Source: JBBECE01 sp964574935
Lineage (GTDB): Bacteria; Pseudomonadota; Alphaproteobacteria; Rhizobiales; Devosiaceae
NCBI GenBank assembly: GCA_964574935.1
Contig: CAZNOZ010000008.1
Span: 10,219 to 74,218, forward strand
Reading direction: 5' to 3'
Length of the DNA: 64,000 bases
Both the position numbers and the translations under genes were made by a program. The notes beneath the pieces are model-generated. The model had not been told where the DNA came from and searched no databases. It saw only the letters and a list, made by a program, of their open reading frames with translations. Each line of letters starts with the position of its first letter. The stretch's first letter is position 1. This document shows positions 16,056-24,154 of the stretch, piece by piece.

Positions 16056-16795
16056 CCCGCCGCCACCGCCACGATCGCCACCAGTGCCACCGGCAGTAGC
16101 ACGGACGCGCCCGCCGCGAGCCGGTCGCCCGGCTCCATGAGCGCTTGCGGCCCGGCGAGGCGCCGTGCGATCTCGCCGCGCCACATCCAGGCGCCGGCGG
16201 CCCCCGCCGCGGTGCCGGTCAAATGAAAGAGGTTGCCAAGCACCAGCGCTTCGAAAATCCCGCCTCGCCAGCCGACCGCATAGGGGATGATCGCCATGAG
16301 CGCCGGCACCACCCCCCACATCAGCACCAGCAGCGCGTTGACCGGCCCGGTCACCGCGAGCGCCCCGGGGTCATTCGTCGCTTTCGCGTAGATCCGCGCC
16401 GCCAGAAGCACCGGCGGATAGGCGTAGATGAAGCTCGAGGCCCCGTGTCCGTCGACCGGTCCCACCAGGAGCGCCAGCGCAAAACAGGCGATCGCCAGTG
16501 CGGTCACGCAGGCATATCGCAGCGAGCCCAGCAGCGGCTCGGCGATGCGCCCCGTCGCCCACAGCAGCACCAGATTGCCGGCCAGGTGCGCGACAAGCGG
16601 CACGCCGTCGAACCCGTGCTCGAAGGCGGCGGTCGCCGGCTGCCAGGGATGGGAGAGCGGACGCAGGCCGCCCAGCGCCCCATAGAGGTCGGGCCGCGCC
16701 AGCGTCGCCAGTGATACCACCAGACACCCCGCCGCGAGCGCCAGGGTGACCGGCATCCGCCGCCAGCGAGGCCGCCCCGACCCCTCTGGCGTCAC
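16052..16795 (-). CDS. Rhomboid-like polytopic membrane protein
   Basis: The 247-residue protein has about six or seven hydrophobic helices. It keeps a rhomboid-like layout: HLAGNLVLLWATGRIAEPLLG (H-x3-N in helix 2), GHGASSFIYAYPPVLL with a Ser in the helix-4 position (rhomboid GxSx), and NLFHLTGTAAGAAGAW with a late His. The catalytic motif is divergent (GASS in place of GASG), so protease activity is uncertain. The first ATG (16795) or a second one 13 codons on (MPVTLAL) could be used. It converges on the Sel1 gene. No operon partner was seen. Confidence 0.55.
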   Translation of the reverse strand: MTPEGSGRPRWRRMPVTLALAAGCLVVSLATLARPDLYGALGGLRPLSHPWQPATAAFEHGFDGVPLVAHLAGNLVLLWATGRIAEPLLGSLRYACVTALAIACFALALLVGPVDGHGASSFIYAYPPVLLAARIYAKATNDPGALAVTGPVNALLVLMWGVVPALMAIIPYAVGWRGGIFEALVLGNLFHLTGTAAGAAGAWMWRGEIARRLAGPQALMEPGDRLAAGASVLLPVALVAIVAVAAG

Positions 16796-16909
16796 GTCGG
16801 ACCCGCCGGCGCGTCGCGTTGCGCCGCCAGGCCCTTGCGCGGCGCGGGCTTCTGATGCACAAGCCCTTCGCGCCGCCCTCCGGCGCGCCCCTCATCTCCG
16901 CACGGCACC

Positions 16910-17473
16910 ATGAAGATCAACGGCAACGAAATCCGTCCCGGTTACATAATCGAGCACAACGGCGAGTTGTGGGTCGCCGTCAAGGTCGAGCATGTCAAGC
17001 CCGGCAAGGGCGGTGCCTTCGCCCAGGTCGAACTCAAGGGCGTGGTTTCCGGCACCAAGCTCAACGAGCGCTTCCGCTCCGCCGAGACCGTCGAGCGCGT
17101 CCGCCTCGATCAGAAGCAATTCCAGTTCCTCTACGCCCAGGCCGGGAATCTCGTCTTCATGGACAATGAGAGCTACGAGCAGATCGAGCTGCCCACCGAT
17201 TTCATCGGCGACCGGGCCGGCTTCCTCAAGGAAGGCATGACCGTCACCGTCGATCTTCACGAGGGCACCCCGCTCGGGGTCACCCTGCCCCAGCAGGTCG
17301 CCGTCGAAGTCGCCGAGACCGAACCGGTCGTCAAAGGCCAGACCGCCGCCAGCTCCTACAAGCCGGCGGTTCTGGAAAATGGTGTCCGGGTCATGGTGCC
17401 GCCCTTCGTCTCGGCCGGCGAGTCCATCGTCGTCGATACCGCCGAGCTGACCTACGTCAAACGGGCCGACTGA
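16910..17473 (+). CDS. efp: Translation elongation factor P
   Basis: EF-P rescues ribosomes stalled at polyproline stretches. The 187 residues give the three beta-barrel domains, starting MKINGNEIRPGYIIEHNGEL. The loop tip reads KPGKGGAF with Lys33 at the modified position, as in lysylated EF-P. The final domain ends VSAGESIVVDTAELTYVKRA. No genes for the modifying enzymes EpmA or EpmB are in the window. It is followed after 49 bases by a suhB-type gene on the same strand. Confidence 0.95.
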   Translation: MKINGNEIRPGYIIEHNGELWVAVKVEHVKPGKGGAFAQVELKGVVSGTKLNERFRSAETVERVRLDQKQFQFLYAQAGNLVFMDNESYEQIELPTDFIGDRAGFLKEGMTVTVDLHEGTPLGVTLPQQVAVEVAETEPVVKGQTAASSYKPAVLENGVRVMVPPFVSAGESIVVDTAELTYVKRAD

Positions 17474-17522
17474 TGGCACCGACGCGCCCCAGCCGTCCCG
17501 CCCGCGCCATTTTCTCCCGCTG

Positions 17523-18314
17523 ATGCCGCAGACGGCCCTGGTCACCGTCATGGTCAACGCCGCCCGCAAGGCGGGGCGGTCGCTCAGCCACGATTTCGGC
17601 GAGATCGAGAATCTCCAGGTCTCGAAAAAGGGCCCCGCCGACTTCGTCTCCAATGCCGACCGGCGCGCCGAGGAGATCGTGTTCACCGAATTGCGCAAGG
17701 CGCGCCCCACCTGGTCGTTCCTGATGGAGGAGTCCGGAGAGGTCAAAGGCACCGACGGCCAGCACCGCTGGCTCATCGACCCGCTCGACGGCACCACCAA
17801 CTTCCTGCATTCGGTTCCCCTGTTCGCGGTTTCCATCGGTCTGCAACGCGGTCCCGACATCGTTGCCGGCGTCATCTACAATCCGGTCTCCAACGAGCTC
17901 TACACCGCCGAGCGCGGCGGCGGTGCCTACCTCAACGACCGCCGCATTCGGGTCGCCGCCCGCACCCGGCTCACCGAGAGCGTCGGGGTTACCGGTATCA
18001 AGCGCACGGTGCCCGAGCGCGACGCCCGCGACGTCAGGACCGTCGCCCGGCTCAACACCATCCTCGCCGGCATCCGCCGCACCGGCTCGGCGGCCATCGA
18101 CCTGGCCTGGGTCGCGGCCGGACGCTTCGACGTGATGTGGGAAACCGGCCTCAACCCCTGGGACTGCGCCGCTGGGATCGTCATGGTGCGCGAGGCCGGC
18201 GGCATCGTTTCCGACATGGCGGGCGGCGGCAAGATGCTCGAGGACGGCACCCTGGTGGCCGGCAACGACACCGTGCAGCGCGCCCTCCTCAAGGAACTGC
18301 GCGAAGTCAGCTGA
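17523..18314 (+). CDS. suhB: Inositol-1-monophosphatase family phosphatase (SuhB type)
   Basis: These metal-dependent phosphatases hydrolyse inositol monophosphate; in E. coli SuhB also acts in rRNA antitermination. The 263 residues contain all three family motifs: FLMEESGEVKG near residue 62 (metal Glu), WLIDPLDGTTNFLHSVPLFA near 83 (metal Asp, catalytic Thr), and WDCAAGIVMVREAGGIVSD near 210. The ATG at 17523 gives the family N-terminus. Between efp and suhB is a short spacer. Substrate in this organism is inferred from family only. Confidence 0.9.
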   Translation: MPQTALVTVMVNAARKAGRSLSHDFGEIENLQVSKKGPADFVSNADRRAEEIVFTELRKARPTWSFLMEESGEVKGTDGQHRWLIDPLDGTTNFLHSVPLFAVSIGLQRGPDIVAGVIYNPVSNELYTAERGGGAYLNDRRIRVAARTRLTESVGVTGIKRTVPERDARDVRTVARLNTILAGIRRTGSAAIDLAWVAAGRFDVMWETGLNPWDCAAGIVMVREAGGIVSDMAGGGKMLEDGTLVAGNDTVQRALLKELREVS

Positions 18315-18377
18315 TCACCCCTTGGCCATTGTCAGGCCTTGCTACTCTGTTAGTCTGGCGCCCGCGCCGGAGATGGG

Positions 18378-19418
18378 TTGAAAGACCGGGAGATGTCCCA
18401 GCAATACGATCCCTATCATCTCGCCAGTCCCACCGTTTACCTCATCAAGATGATCATCTTCCTGATCCTTGTGGGGCTGATCGGGGTCGTGCTTTCCCCG
18501 CGCCTGATCGAGGCCTTCTGGGCCAATCCATTCATCAACGGCCTCATCCTGATGGTCCTGGGCATCGGCATCGTGCTCTCGTTTCGCCAGGTGGTGCGGC
18601 TGTTCCCTGAGGTGACCTGGGTCAATTCCCTGCAGGACGGAAACCCCTCCGGCTCTCGCCTGCCGACGCTGCTGATGCCCGTCGCCGTCATCATGCGCGA
18701 CCGCATGGGCGAGACCGTCATCACCCCCGCCTCGATGCGATCGATCCTCGATTCGGTCGGCATCCGGCTCGACGAAGCCAAGGACACCGCCCGCTACATG
18801 ACCGGCCTTCTGGTGTTTCTGGGCCTGCTCGGCACCTTCTACGGGCTGTTGCAGACGGTCAACTCCGTCGGCATCGTCATTCAAGGCCTCGACGTCACCA
18901 CCGATGACGCCGGCAATCTCTTTTCCAACCTCAAGGACGGGCTCGAGGCGCCGCTGTCCGGCATGGGCACCGCCTTCGCCTCGTCGCTGTTCGGCCTCTC
19001 CGGATCGCTGGTCCTGGGCTTTCTCGACCTGCAGGCATCGCAGTCCCAGAACGCCTTCTATACCGACCTGGAGGACTGGATGAGCTCGATGACCGAACTC
19101 GACCACCCGGTCGCTCAGATGCAGGCGAGCGAGCTCGGCATCTCCTCCACCGAGATGCACGAGATGTTCGATCGCCTGGGGGCGACCGTGCAATCCTCGT
19201 CGTCCTCGCAGAACGCCATCCGCGCCATGGCCGAACTCGCCAAGGGCATCGACGGGCTGGTCAAGCACATCCGTTCCGAGCAGGAGGATCTGCGCCAGCA
19301 CATCACCGAGCAGGCCGCCAACAACGAGAAGATGCGCGATCTGGTCGACGCGCTTCTGAACAGCGTCGACGAAACCGAGCCCGAGCGGCGGCGCGAGCAC
19401 GAGACCCCCGGGGAATAG
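18378..19418 (+). CDS. MotA/TolQ/ExbB-like proton-channel protein
   Basis: A 346-residue inner-membrane protein with four helices: two near the N-terminus (YLIKMIIFLILVGLIGVVL; FINGLILMVLGIGIVLSF), then ARYMTGLLVFLGLLGTFYGL and GTAFASSLFGLSGSLVLGFL, the paired helices typical of ExbB/TolQ/MotA stators. The C-terminal 120 residues are helical and cytoplasmic. The TTG at 18378 has GGAG five bases upstream; an ATG at 18393 (MSQQYDPY) has none at good spacing, though it may be the homologues' start. Its partner is the MotB/OmpA-like gene at 19883. The machine is not flagellar by context, and its job is unknown. Confidence 0.8.
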   Translation: MKDREMSQQYDPYHLASPTVYLIKMIIFLILVGLIGVVLSPRLIEAFWANPFINGLILMVLGIGIVLSFRQVVRLFPEVTWVNSLQDGNPSGSRLPTLLMPVAVIMRDRMGETVITPASMRSILDSVGIRLDEAKDTARYMTGLLVFLGLLGTFYGLLQTVNSVGIVIQGLDVTTDDAGNLFSNLKDGLEAPLSGMGTAFASSLFGLSGSLVLGFLDLQASQSQNAFYTDLEDWMSSMTELDHPVAQMQASELGISSTEMHEMFDRLGATVQSSSSSQNAIRAMAELAKGIDGLVKHIRSEQEDLRQHITEQAANNEKMRDLVDALLNSVDETEPERRREHETPGE

Positions 19419-19424
19419 CCGGCC

Positions 19425-19850
19425 ATGGACCAGCGCGTTTCGCTTGTCACTCTGGGAGTTGCCGACATCGCCGCCGCCCGCGCCTTCTACGAGCGCCTCG
19501 GCTGGCGCGCCTCGTCCGCCTCGTCCGCCGACGTCGTCTTCTTCCAGGCCGGCGGCATGGCGGTTGGCCTTTATCGGTTCGAATCCCTTGCCGATGACGC
19601 TGGCGCGGTGGCCGCCCGAAACGGTTCCGCCGCCGTCACCCTGGCCCTCAATCTGGGATCGCCGGAGGCGGTCGACGCCACCCTCGCCGAGGCCGAAGCG
19701 GCCGGCGCCGACATCGTCAAGCCCGCCGAAAAGGTCTTCTGGGGCGGCTATTCGGGCTATTTCCGCGACCCCGACGGTCACTACTGGGAAGTCGCCCACA
19801 ACCCCGGCTGGACCCTGGGGACGGACGGCGCCGTCCGATTGCCGCAATGA
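19425..19850 (+). CDS. VOC-family (glyoxalase-like) protein
   Basis: This 141-residue protein is one vicinal-oxygen-chelate module: VSLVTLGVADIAAARAFYER at the start and YSGYFRDPDGHYWEVAHNPG at the end, with a Glu in a metal-ligand position (WEVAHN). VOC proteins cover lyases, dioxygenases and antibiotic-binding proteins, so the substrate cannot be named. It starts six bases after the MotA-like gene and ends 32 bases before the MotB-like gene, thus lying inside what is otherwise a stator operon. Confidence 0.82.
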   Translation: MDQRVSLVTLGVADIAAARAFYERLGWRASSASSADVVFFQAGGMAVGLYRFESLADDAGAVAARNGSAAVTLALNLGSPEAVDATLAEAEAAGADIVKPAEKVFWGGYSGYFRDPDGHYWEVAHNPGWTLGTDGAVRLPQ

Positions 19851-19882
19851 CCGCGCAGCTTCGGCGAAAGGGGTAGGCAACC

Positions 19883-20908
19883 ATGGCATTGGCCCGCACC
19901 CGCGGCAGGGTGGTACGCGAGGACTACTGGCCCGGCTTCGTCGACGTCATGGCCTCGCTTCTGCTGGTCATCTTCTTCCTGCTGGCGGTGTTCATGCTGG
20001 CCCAGTTCTTCCTCTCGCGGGAGATCCTCGGCCGCGACACCGTCCTGTCGCGCCTCAATTCCCAGATCGCCGAGCTCACCGAGTTGCTCCAGCTCGAGCG
20101 CGGCAATTCCGAGGATCTCGAGGCGACCGTCGCCACCCTCAGCGCGACCCTGGCCGGCACCGAGGCCGAACGCGACAATCTGGTGGGCCAGCTCTCCACC
20201 CTCGGCGCCGGCGCCGAGGACAAGGACGCCCGGATCACGACCCTCACCGGCGATCTGGCGCAGCAGGTCGAGCTCACCGACGAGCAGGCCGCCCAGGTGG
20301 CGATTCTGAACCAGCAGCTCTCGGCCCTGCGGTCGCAGCTCGCCGCCCTCGAGGAGGCGCTGGAGGCCTCCGAGGCCCGCGACAGCGACAGCCAGGCCCG
20401 CATCGCCGACCTGGGGAGCCGTCTCAACCTGGCCCTCGCCCAGCGGGTCCAGGATCTCAGCCGCTACCGCTCCGATTTCTTCGGCCGCCTGCGCCAGATT
20501 CTCGGCGACCGCTCGGACATCCGCGTGGTCGGCGACCGATTCGTCTTCCAGTCCGAGGTCCTGTTCGCCTCCGGCGAGGCCGGCATCGAGACCGGCGGCG
20601 CCGACGCCTTGACCTCCATGGCCCAGGCCATTGTCGAGCTCGAGCAGGAAATCCCCGAGGACATCAACTGGGTCATCCGCATCGACGGCCACACCGACCG
20701 CCGGCCGATCTCGACCCCGCGCTATCCCTCCAACTGGGAACTCAGCGCCGCCCGGGCCATTGCGGTGGCCAAGTTCCTCATCGCCCAGGGGGTCTCCCCC
20801 AACCGGCTGGTCGCCGCCGGCTTCGGGGAATTCCAGCCCATCGACCCCGCCGACACCGAACAGGCCTACCGGCGCAACCGCCGCATCGAATTCAAACTGA
20901 CGGAGTAG
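19883..20908 (+). CDS. MotB/OmpA-like peptidoglycan-binding stator partner
   Basis: The 341-residue protein has a short cytoplasmic start, one membrane helix at about 18-42 (DYWPGFVDVMASLLLVIFFL) with Asp21 placed like the proton-carrying Asp of MotB/ExbD, a long coiled coil (about 55-180, many Leu/Glu heptads), and a C-terminal OmpA-like domain (SEVLFASGEAGIETGG, IRIDGHTDRRPI, NWELSAARAIAVAKFL, NRRIEFKL) that binds peptidoglycan. The long coiled coil is unusual for MotB and recalls a periplasmic spacer. Two perfect hairpins follow its stop codon. Confidence 0.85.
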   Translation: MALARTRGRVVREDYWPGFVDVMASLLLVIFFLLAVFMLAQFFLSREILGRDTVLSRLNSQIAELTELLQLERGNSEDLEATVATLSATLAGTEAERDNLVGQLSTLGAGAEDKDARITTLTGDLAQQVELTDEQAAQVAILNQQLSALRSQLAALEEALEASEARDSDSQARIADLGSRLNLALAQRVQDLSRYRSDFFGRLRQILGDRSDIRVVGDRFVFQSEVLFASGEAGIETGGADALTSMAQAIVELEQEIPEDINWVIRIDGHTDRRPISTPRYPSNWELSAARAIAVAKFLIAQGVSPNRLVAAGFGEFQPIDPADTEQAYRRNRRIEFKLTE

Positions 20909-20917
20909 TGAGGACCG

Positions 20918-20959
20918 GCGGCGCTTTGCGCCGCAAAATCGAGCCGGTGGCTCGATTTT
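20918..20959. terminator. Two adjacent perfect hairpins, bidirectional terminator-like
   Basis: GCGGCGC-TTT-GCGCCGC (20918-20934) is followed at once by AAAATCGAGCC-GGT-GGCTCGATTTT (20935-20959), an 11-bp perfect stem ending in a T run on both strands. It lies ten bases after the OmpA-like gene and would terminate that operon. The flank of the adjacent N gap contains another hairpin, so this may be part of a repeat cluster. Confidence 0.55.
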
Positions 20960-20967
20960 AGGTCCGA

Positions 20968-21067
20968 NNNNNNNNNNNNNNNNNNNNNNNNNNNNNNNNN
21001 NNNNNNNNNNNNNNNNNNNNNNNNNNNNNNNNNNNNNNNNNNNNNNNNNNNNNNNNNNNNNNNNNNN
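20968..21067. other. Assembly gap (100 N)
   Basis: One hundred Ns of unknown true length. The right flank carries a 7-bp perfect hairpin GACCGCC-GCA-GGCGGTC at 21085-21101, and the left flank two hairpins, so secondary structure or a repeat probably broke the assembly. Nothing coding is visible on either edge: the OmpA-like gene ends before it and the ABC transporter gene ends (its 3' end) at 21144. Confidence 0.95.
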
Positions 21068-21143
21068 ATGGTCGAGGGGCCAGCGACCGCCGCAGGCGGT
21101 CAACCCGCTCCAGTGGCGCGAATTGAGGCGCCAACGCCCCCGC

Positions 21144-22997
21144 CTATTGCGCCGCGGTCAGCGGCAGGTCCACGAACTGCAGCCTTGCGAGCTCCGCGTA
21201 GCGGCCGCCCTTGGCGGTCAGCTCTTCGTGGGTGCCCTCGTCGATGACCCGCCCCTCCTCGAGCACCACGATCCGGTCGGCCCCGCGGATGGTCGCCAGC
21301 CGATGCGCGATCACCAGCGTCGTCCGTCCGGCCATCAGGGTGTACATGGCCTGCTGCACGAGCCTTTCGGATTCCGCGTCGAGGGCCGAGGTCGCCTCGT
21401 CCAGCAGGAGGATCGGGGCGTTCTTGAGCAGCGCCCGGGCGATCGCCACGCGCTGCTTTTGTCCCCCCGAGAGCATCACCCCGCGCTCGCCGACGACGGA
21501 CTCGTAGCCGAACTCGAGCTTTTGGACGAACTCGTCGACGAGCGCCGCTTTCGCCGCCGCCTTCACCTCTTCGTCGCTGGCGTCCGGCTTGCCCCAGCGG
21601 ATGTTGAAGGCGATCGATCCGGCGAACATCATCGGATCCTGCTCGACATAGGCGATGCGGGACCTCAGCTCGGCCGGATCGGCGCGCCGGACGTCGACCC
21701 CGTCGACCCGCACGGCGCCTGCCGTCACGTCGTAGAAGCGCTGAAACAGTGCGAATATCGTCGACTTGCCGGCTCCCGAGGCGCCGACCAGCGCCACCGT
21801 CTCGCCCTTCGCCACCGCAAAGCTGATATCGTGCAGCACGGTCTCGTTGTCGCGGGTCTGGTAGGCGAATTCGACATGCTCGAAGCCGAGCGTGCCGAGC
21901 GGCGGCGACGGCATCGCCACCGCGTCCGACGGCGCTTCGAGCTCGGTTTCTGTCTCCAGCAACTCGACGATGCGCTCGGTCGAGCCGGCGATCTGCTGCA
22001 GCGTCCCCCAGATTTCCGAAAGCGAGGTCAAGGCCCCCGCCGCCATCATCGAATAGATCACGAACTGCACCAGCTCGCCGATCGTGATCGCCCCGTTGAT
22101 CACCGAGATGGCGCCGATCCACAACAGCACCACGATGGCGCTCAGCGAGATGAACATCATCGCCGAGATCATCACGGCCCTGAGCGTCAGGCGGCTGATC
22201 TCGGCCTGGTAGGAGAGCTCCGACTGCTCCCCGAACTCGTCGTTCTGGTCCGGCTCGCGGGTGAAGCTTTTGACCGTCTTGATGGCGCTGAGGATCTCGG
22301 TCGCCATCGCGGTCAGATCGGCGACCCGGTCCCGCGTCCGTCGCGAGACCACCCGGATCCGGCGCCCGAACCACACCAGGGGCACCACCAGGGCCGGCAC
22401 CACGAAGACGATCGCCGAGGCCAGCGGCGGGTTGGTCACGAACATCATCGCATACGCCCCCACCAGCATCACCGACGATCTCAGCGCCACCGAAGCGGTC
22501 GAGCCGACCGCCGACCGGATCGCCCCGACATCGCCGTTGAGCCGCGAGGTGAGCTCGCCGACCCGATTGGTGTCGTAGAAGCTGGCATCGAGCCTGAGCA
22601 GGTTTTCGAACACCGATCGTCTCAGATCGGTGACCACACGCTCGCCGAGCGCCGAAATGAAATAGAAGCGCGCCGCCGAGGTGATCGCGATCACCGCCAC
22701 GATGATGATCAGCGCCCAGGCATATTGCGACAGCGCCTCGATGTTCTCCGCCACGAACCCCTTGTCGATGGCCCGGCCGGCCACCGCCGGCACCGCCAGC
22801 GACGAAAACGCCGCCACCAGCAAAAAGACCATCATCGCCCCCAGCCGCCACGGGTAGCGCAACACGTAGGGCACCAGGCGCCTGAGCGGCCTGAGGGAGC
22901 GCGAAGCTCCCTCTTCGGCGCTGAGCCGCCAGCGCCAGGCGGACTGGTTCGGATATCTGCGGGCGGCGCTTTCGTCCATTTTCGCTCGCGATGGCAT
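21144..22997 (-). CDS. ABC transporter, fused permease and ATPase (MsbA/exporter type)
   Basis: The 617-residue half-transporter has an N-terminal membrane domain with six helices (about residues 48-330, starting VPYVLRYPWRLGAMMVFLL) and a C-terminal ATPase. Walker A GASGAGKST, Q-loop YVEQDPMMFAGSI, signature LSGGQKQRVAIARALL, Walker B ILLLDEATSALD and the switch His (VIAHRLATI) are all intact. It should work as a homodimer exporting lipids or hydrophobic compounds; substrate not inferable. ABC exporter, rpmE, RcdA-type and DUF1192 genes cluster together in many Rhizobiales. The start MPSRAKMDES is the only good one before the membrane domain. Confidence 0.9.
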   Translation of the reverse strand: MPSRAKMDESAARRYPNQSAWRWRLSAEEGASRSLRPLRRLVPYVLRYPWRLGAMMVFLLVAAFSSLAVPAVAGRAIDKGFVAENIEALSQYAWALIIIVAVIAITSAARFYFISALGERVVTDLRRSVFENLLRLDASFYDTNRVGELTSRLNGDVGAIRSAVGSTASVALRSSVMLVGAYAMMFVTNPPLASAIVFVVPALVVPLVWFGRRIRVVSRRTRDRVADLTAMATEILSAIKTVKSFTREPDQNDEFGEQSELSYQAEISRLTLRAVMISAMMFISLSAIVVLLWIGAISVINGAITIGELVQFVIYSMMAAGALTSLSEIWGTLQQIAGSTERIVELLETETELEAPSDAVAMPSPPLGTLGFEHVEFAYQTRDNETVLHDISFAVAKGETVALVGASGAGKSTIFALFQRFYDVTAGAVRVDGVDVRRADPAELRSRIAYVEQDPMMFAGSIAFNIRWGKPDASDEEVKAAAKAALVDEFVQKLEFGYESVVGERGVMLSGGQKQRVAIARALLKNAPILLLDEATSALDAESERLVQQAMYTLMAGRTTLVIAHRLATIRGADRIVVLEEGRVIDEGTHEELTAKGGRYAELARLQFVDLPLTAAQ

Positions 22998-23147
22998 CAG
23001 GGGAGACCCAAGTTAGTGCTTCGCCGCCGCCCCGGCAATGCGCGCGCTGTTGCCGATCCGCGCCTGCCGCCGACTTGCGCCGGCGTCGGCCATCGTCTAG
23101 AACCCGCCCGCATCTCCGCTGCCGTCCTTCGGCGGTCCGAACCGGTG

Positions 23148-23205
23148 CCGCGACGAAAACAGTTCCGCGACCAAAAAAGTTCCGCGACGTTGAAAGTCCC
23201 GCGAC
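23148..23205 (+). repeat. Four 17-bp tandem repeats in the rpmE leader
   Basis: CCGCGAC recurs at 23148, 23165, 23182 and 23199, exactly 17 bp apart. Each unit reads approximately CCGCGACnnnAAAnnGTT with an A-rich second half. The last unit ends one base before the rpmE start codon. No usual Shine-Dalgarno sequence is visible in the right place. It may be a protein- or RNA-binding array or simply a short-period expansion. Confidence 0.8.
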
Positions 23206-23206
23206 G

Positions 23207-23431
23207 ATGAAAAAAGACATCCATCCCGACTATCACCGAATCACGGTGGTGATGACCGACGGCACCGAATTCGAGACCCGCTCCACCTGGGGGGCCGAGG
23301 GCGACACCCTGAAGCTCGAAATCGACGCCAAGACCCACCCCGCCTGGACGGGGGCGTCCGGTCACCTGATCGACCGCGGCGGCCGGGTCACCCGTTTCAA
23401 GGAGAAGTTCAAGGGCATTCTCGGCTCCTGA
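23207..23431 (+). CDS. rpmE: 50S ribosomal protein L31
   Basis: The 74-residue protein is L31: MKKDIHPDYHRITVVMTDGT at the start, TRSTWGAEGDTLKLEID in the middle, then HPAWTG and GRVTRFKEKFKGILG. The zinc-binding cysteines of the C+ form are absent, so this is the zinc-free form usual in alphaproteobacteria. The ATG at 23207 is set by homology; the frame continues upstream through the 17-bp repeats without family sequence. A strong terminator follows 27 bases after the stop. Confidence 0.95.
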   Translation: MKKDIHPDYHRITVVMTDGTEFETRSTWGAEGDTLKLEIDAKTHPAWTGASGHLIDRGGRVTRFKEKFKGILGS

Positions 23432-23457
23432 GCCGATCGCCGCCCCCGGTGCGCACG

Positions 23458-23479
23458 GGCCCGCTCAGGCGGGCCTTTT
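23458..23479 (+). terminator. Rho-independent terminator after rpmE
   Basis: GGCCCGC-TCAG-GCGGGCC is a perfect 7-bp stem followed by TTTTCATTTTC. It stops rpmE transcription and abuts the end of the convergent rcdA gene. Confidence 0.8.
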
Positions 23480-24003
23480 CATTTTCCGCCCTTGCCGCCA
23501 AAGGCGGTATTGAGCCGGGCCAGCTGGTCGGCGACCGCGTTGGGGGAATCTTCGCTTTTGGACGGTCCCTCCCGGTCCATCGCCTCGAGCTTGGCGATGC
23601 GCGCATACATCGAGTCGCCGCGCGATATCAGATCGCGCATGCGCCCGGGCAACTGGTCGAACTCCGCGCCGCGCTCGTTGTGCGGTGCGGGCCGGAATCT
23701 GACCTTGTGCTTTTCCGATCGCGCCTGCTCGGCGGTGATCTCGCCCTCCTTGACCGCCCGTTGCAGGAGCAGCCAGCTCGCCAGCTGCATCAGCCGCGTC
23801 GTCAGGCGCATCGATTCGGTGGCGTAGACGAGCGAGACTTCCCGCGGCAGCGCCCGGCTGTCGGACCGGCCGGGGCCGTCCAGATACGCCGCCACCTCCT
23901 CGACGAGCTGCATGCCGTCGCGATAAAGCGTGTCGAACGCCGCCGAGGCCACGATTCGCGGCCCGAGCACCACCGTTTCGGAGATTTTTTCGTTTTCGGT
24001 CAA
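23479..24003 (-). CDS. rcdA: RcdA-family (DUF1465) protease adaptor
   Basis: In Caulobacter RcdA is an adaptor that helps ClpXP degrade the cell-cycle regulator CtrA and other substrates. The 174-residue product matches the family over the conserved helical block: DTLYRDGMQLVEEVAAYLDG, ALPREVSLVYATESMRLTTR, then LMQLASWLLLQRAV. The C-terminal tail is charged and low in conservation. The start is a TTG (24003) with no strong ribosome-binding site, but no ATG gives a better N-terminus. A perfect CtrA box lies 80 bases upstream, as expected for a gene under CtrA feedback. I rate the family match high and the adaptor role as inferred. Confidence 0.85.
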   Translation of the reverse strand: MTENEKISETVVLGPRIVASAAFDTLYRDGMQLVEEVAAYLDGPGRSDSRALPREVSLVYATESMRLTTRLMQLASWLLLQRAVKEGEITAEQARSEKHKVRFRPAPHNERGAEFDQLPGRMRDLISRGDSMYARIAKLEAMDREGPSKSEDSPNAVADQLARLNTAFGGKGGK

Positions 24004-24082
24004 GAAAGCCCCGCCGGTCAGGCCAGATTCAACAGATGATACCGCGCCTTGCCGGCCCCGTCATCCGCCCGCCGACCCCATC

Positions 24083-24098
24083 TTAACCTATCGTTAAC
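24083..24098. promoter_or_regulatory. CtrA-binding box upstream of rcdA
   Basis: TTAA-CCTATCG-TTAAC matches the full CtrA consensus TTAA-N7-TTAA(C). Its downstream edge is 80 bases before the rcdA TTG start. A GATTC (GANTC, CcrM methylation type) at 24026-24030 lies between box and gene. TTAA is rare in this GC-rich sequence, so an exact N7 pair is unlikely by chance. Confidence 0.75.
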
Positions 24099-24154
24099 GC
24101 CGAGATCGGCGCCCGGCCGACGCCGCGGCCGGGCACACACCGCCGCCAGGAAAG

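Noticed and set aside
18378..20908. Zorya-like defence system based on the MotA/MotB-like pair
   Set aside because: No ZorC, ZorD or ZorE-like helicase or nuclease gene is nearby, and the pair sits in housekeeping synteny (efp, suhB), so a defence role is not supported.
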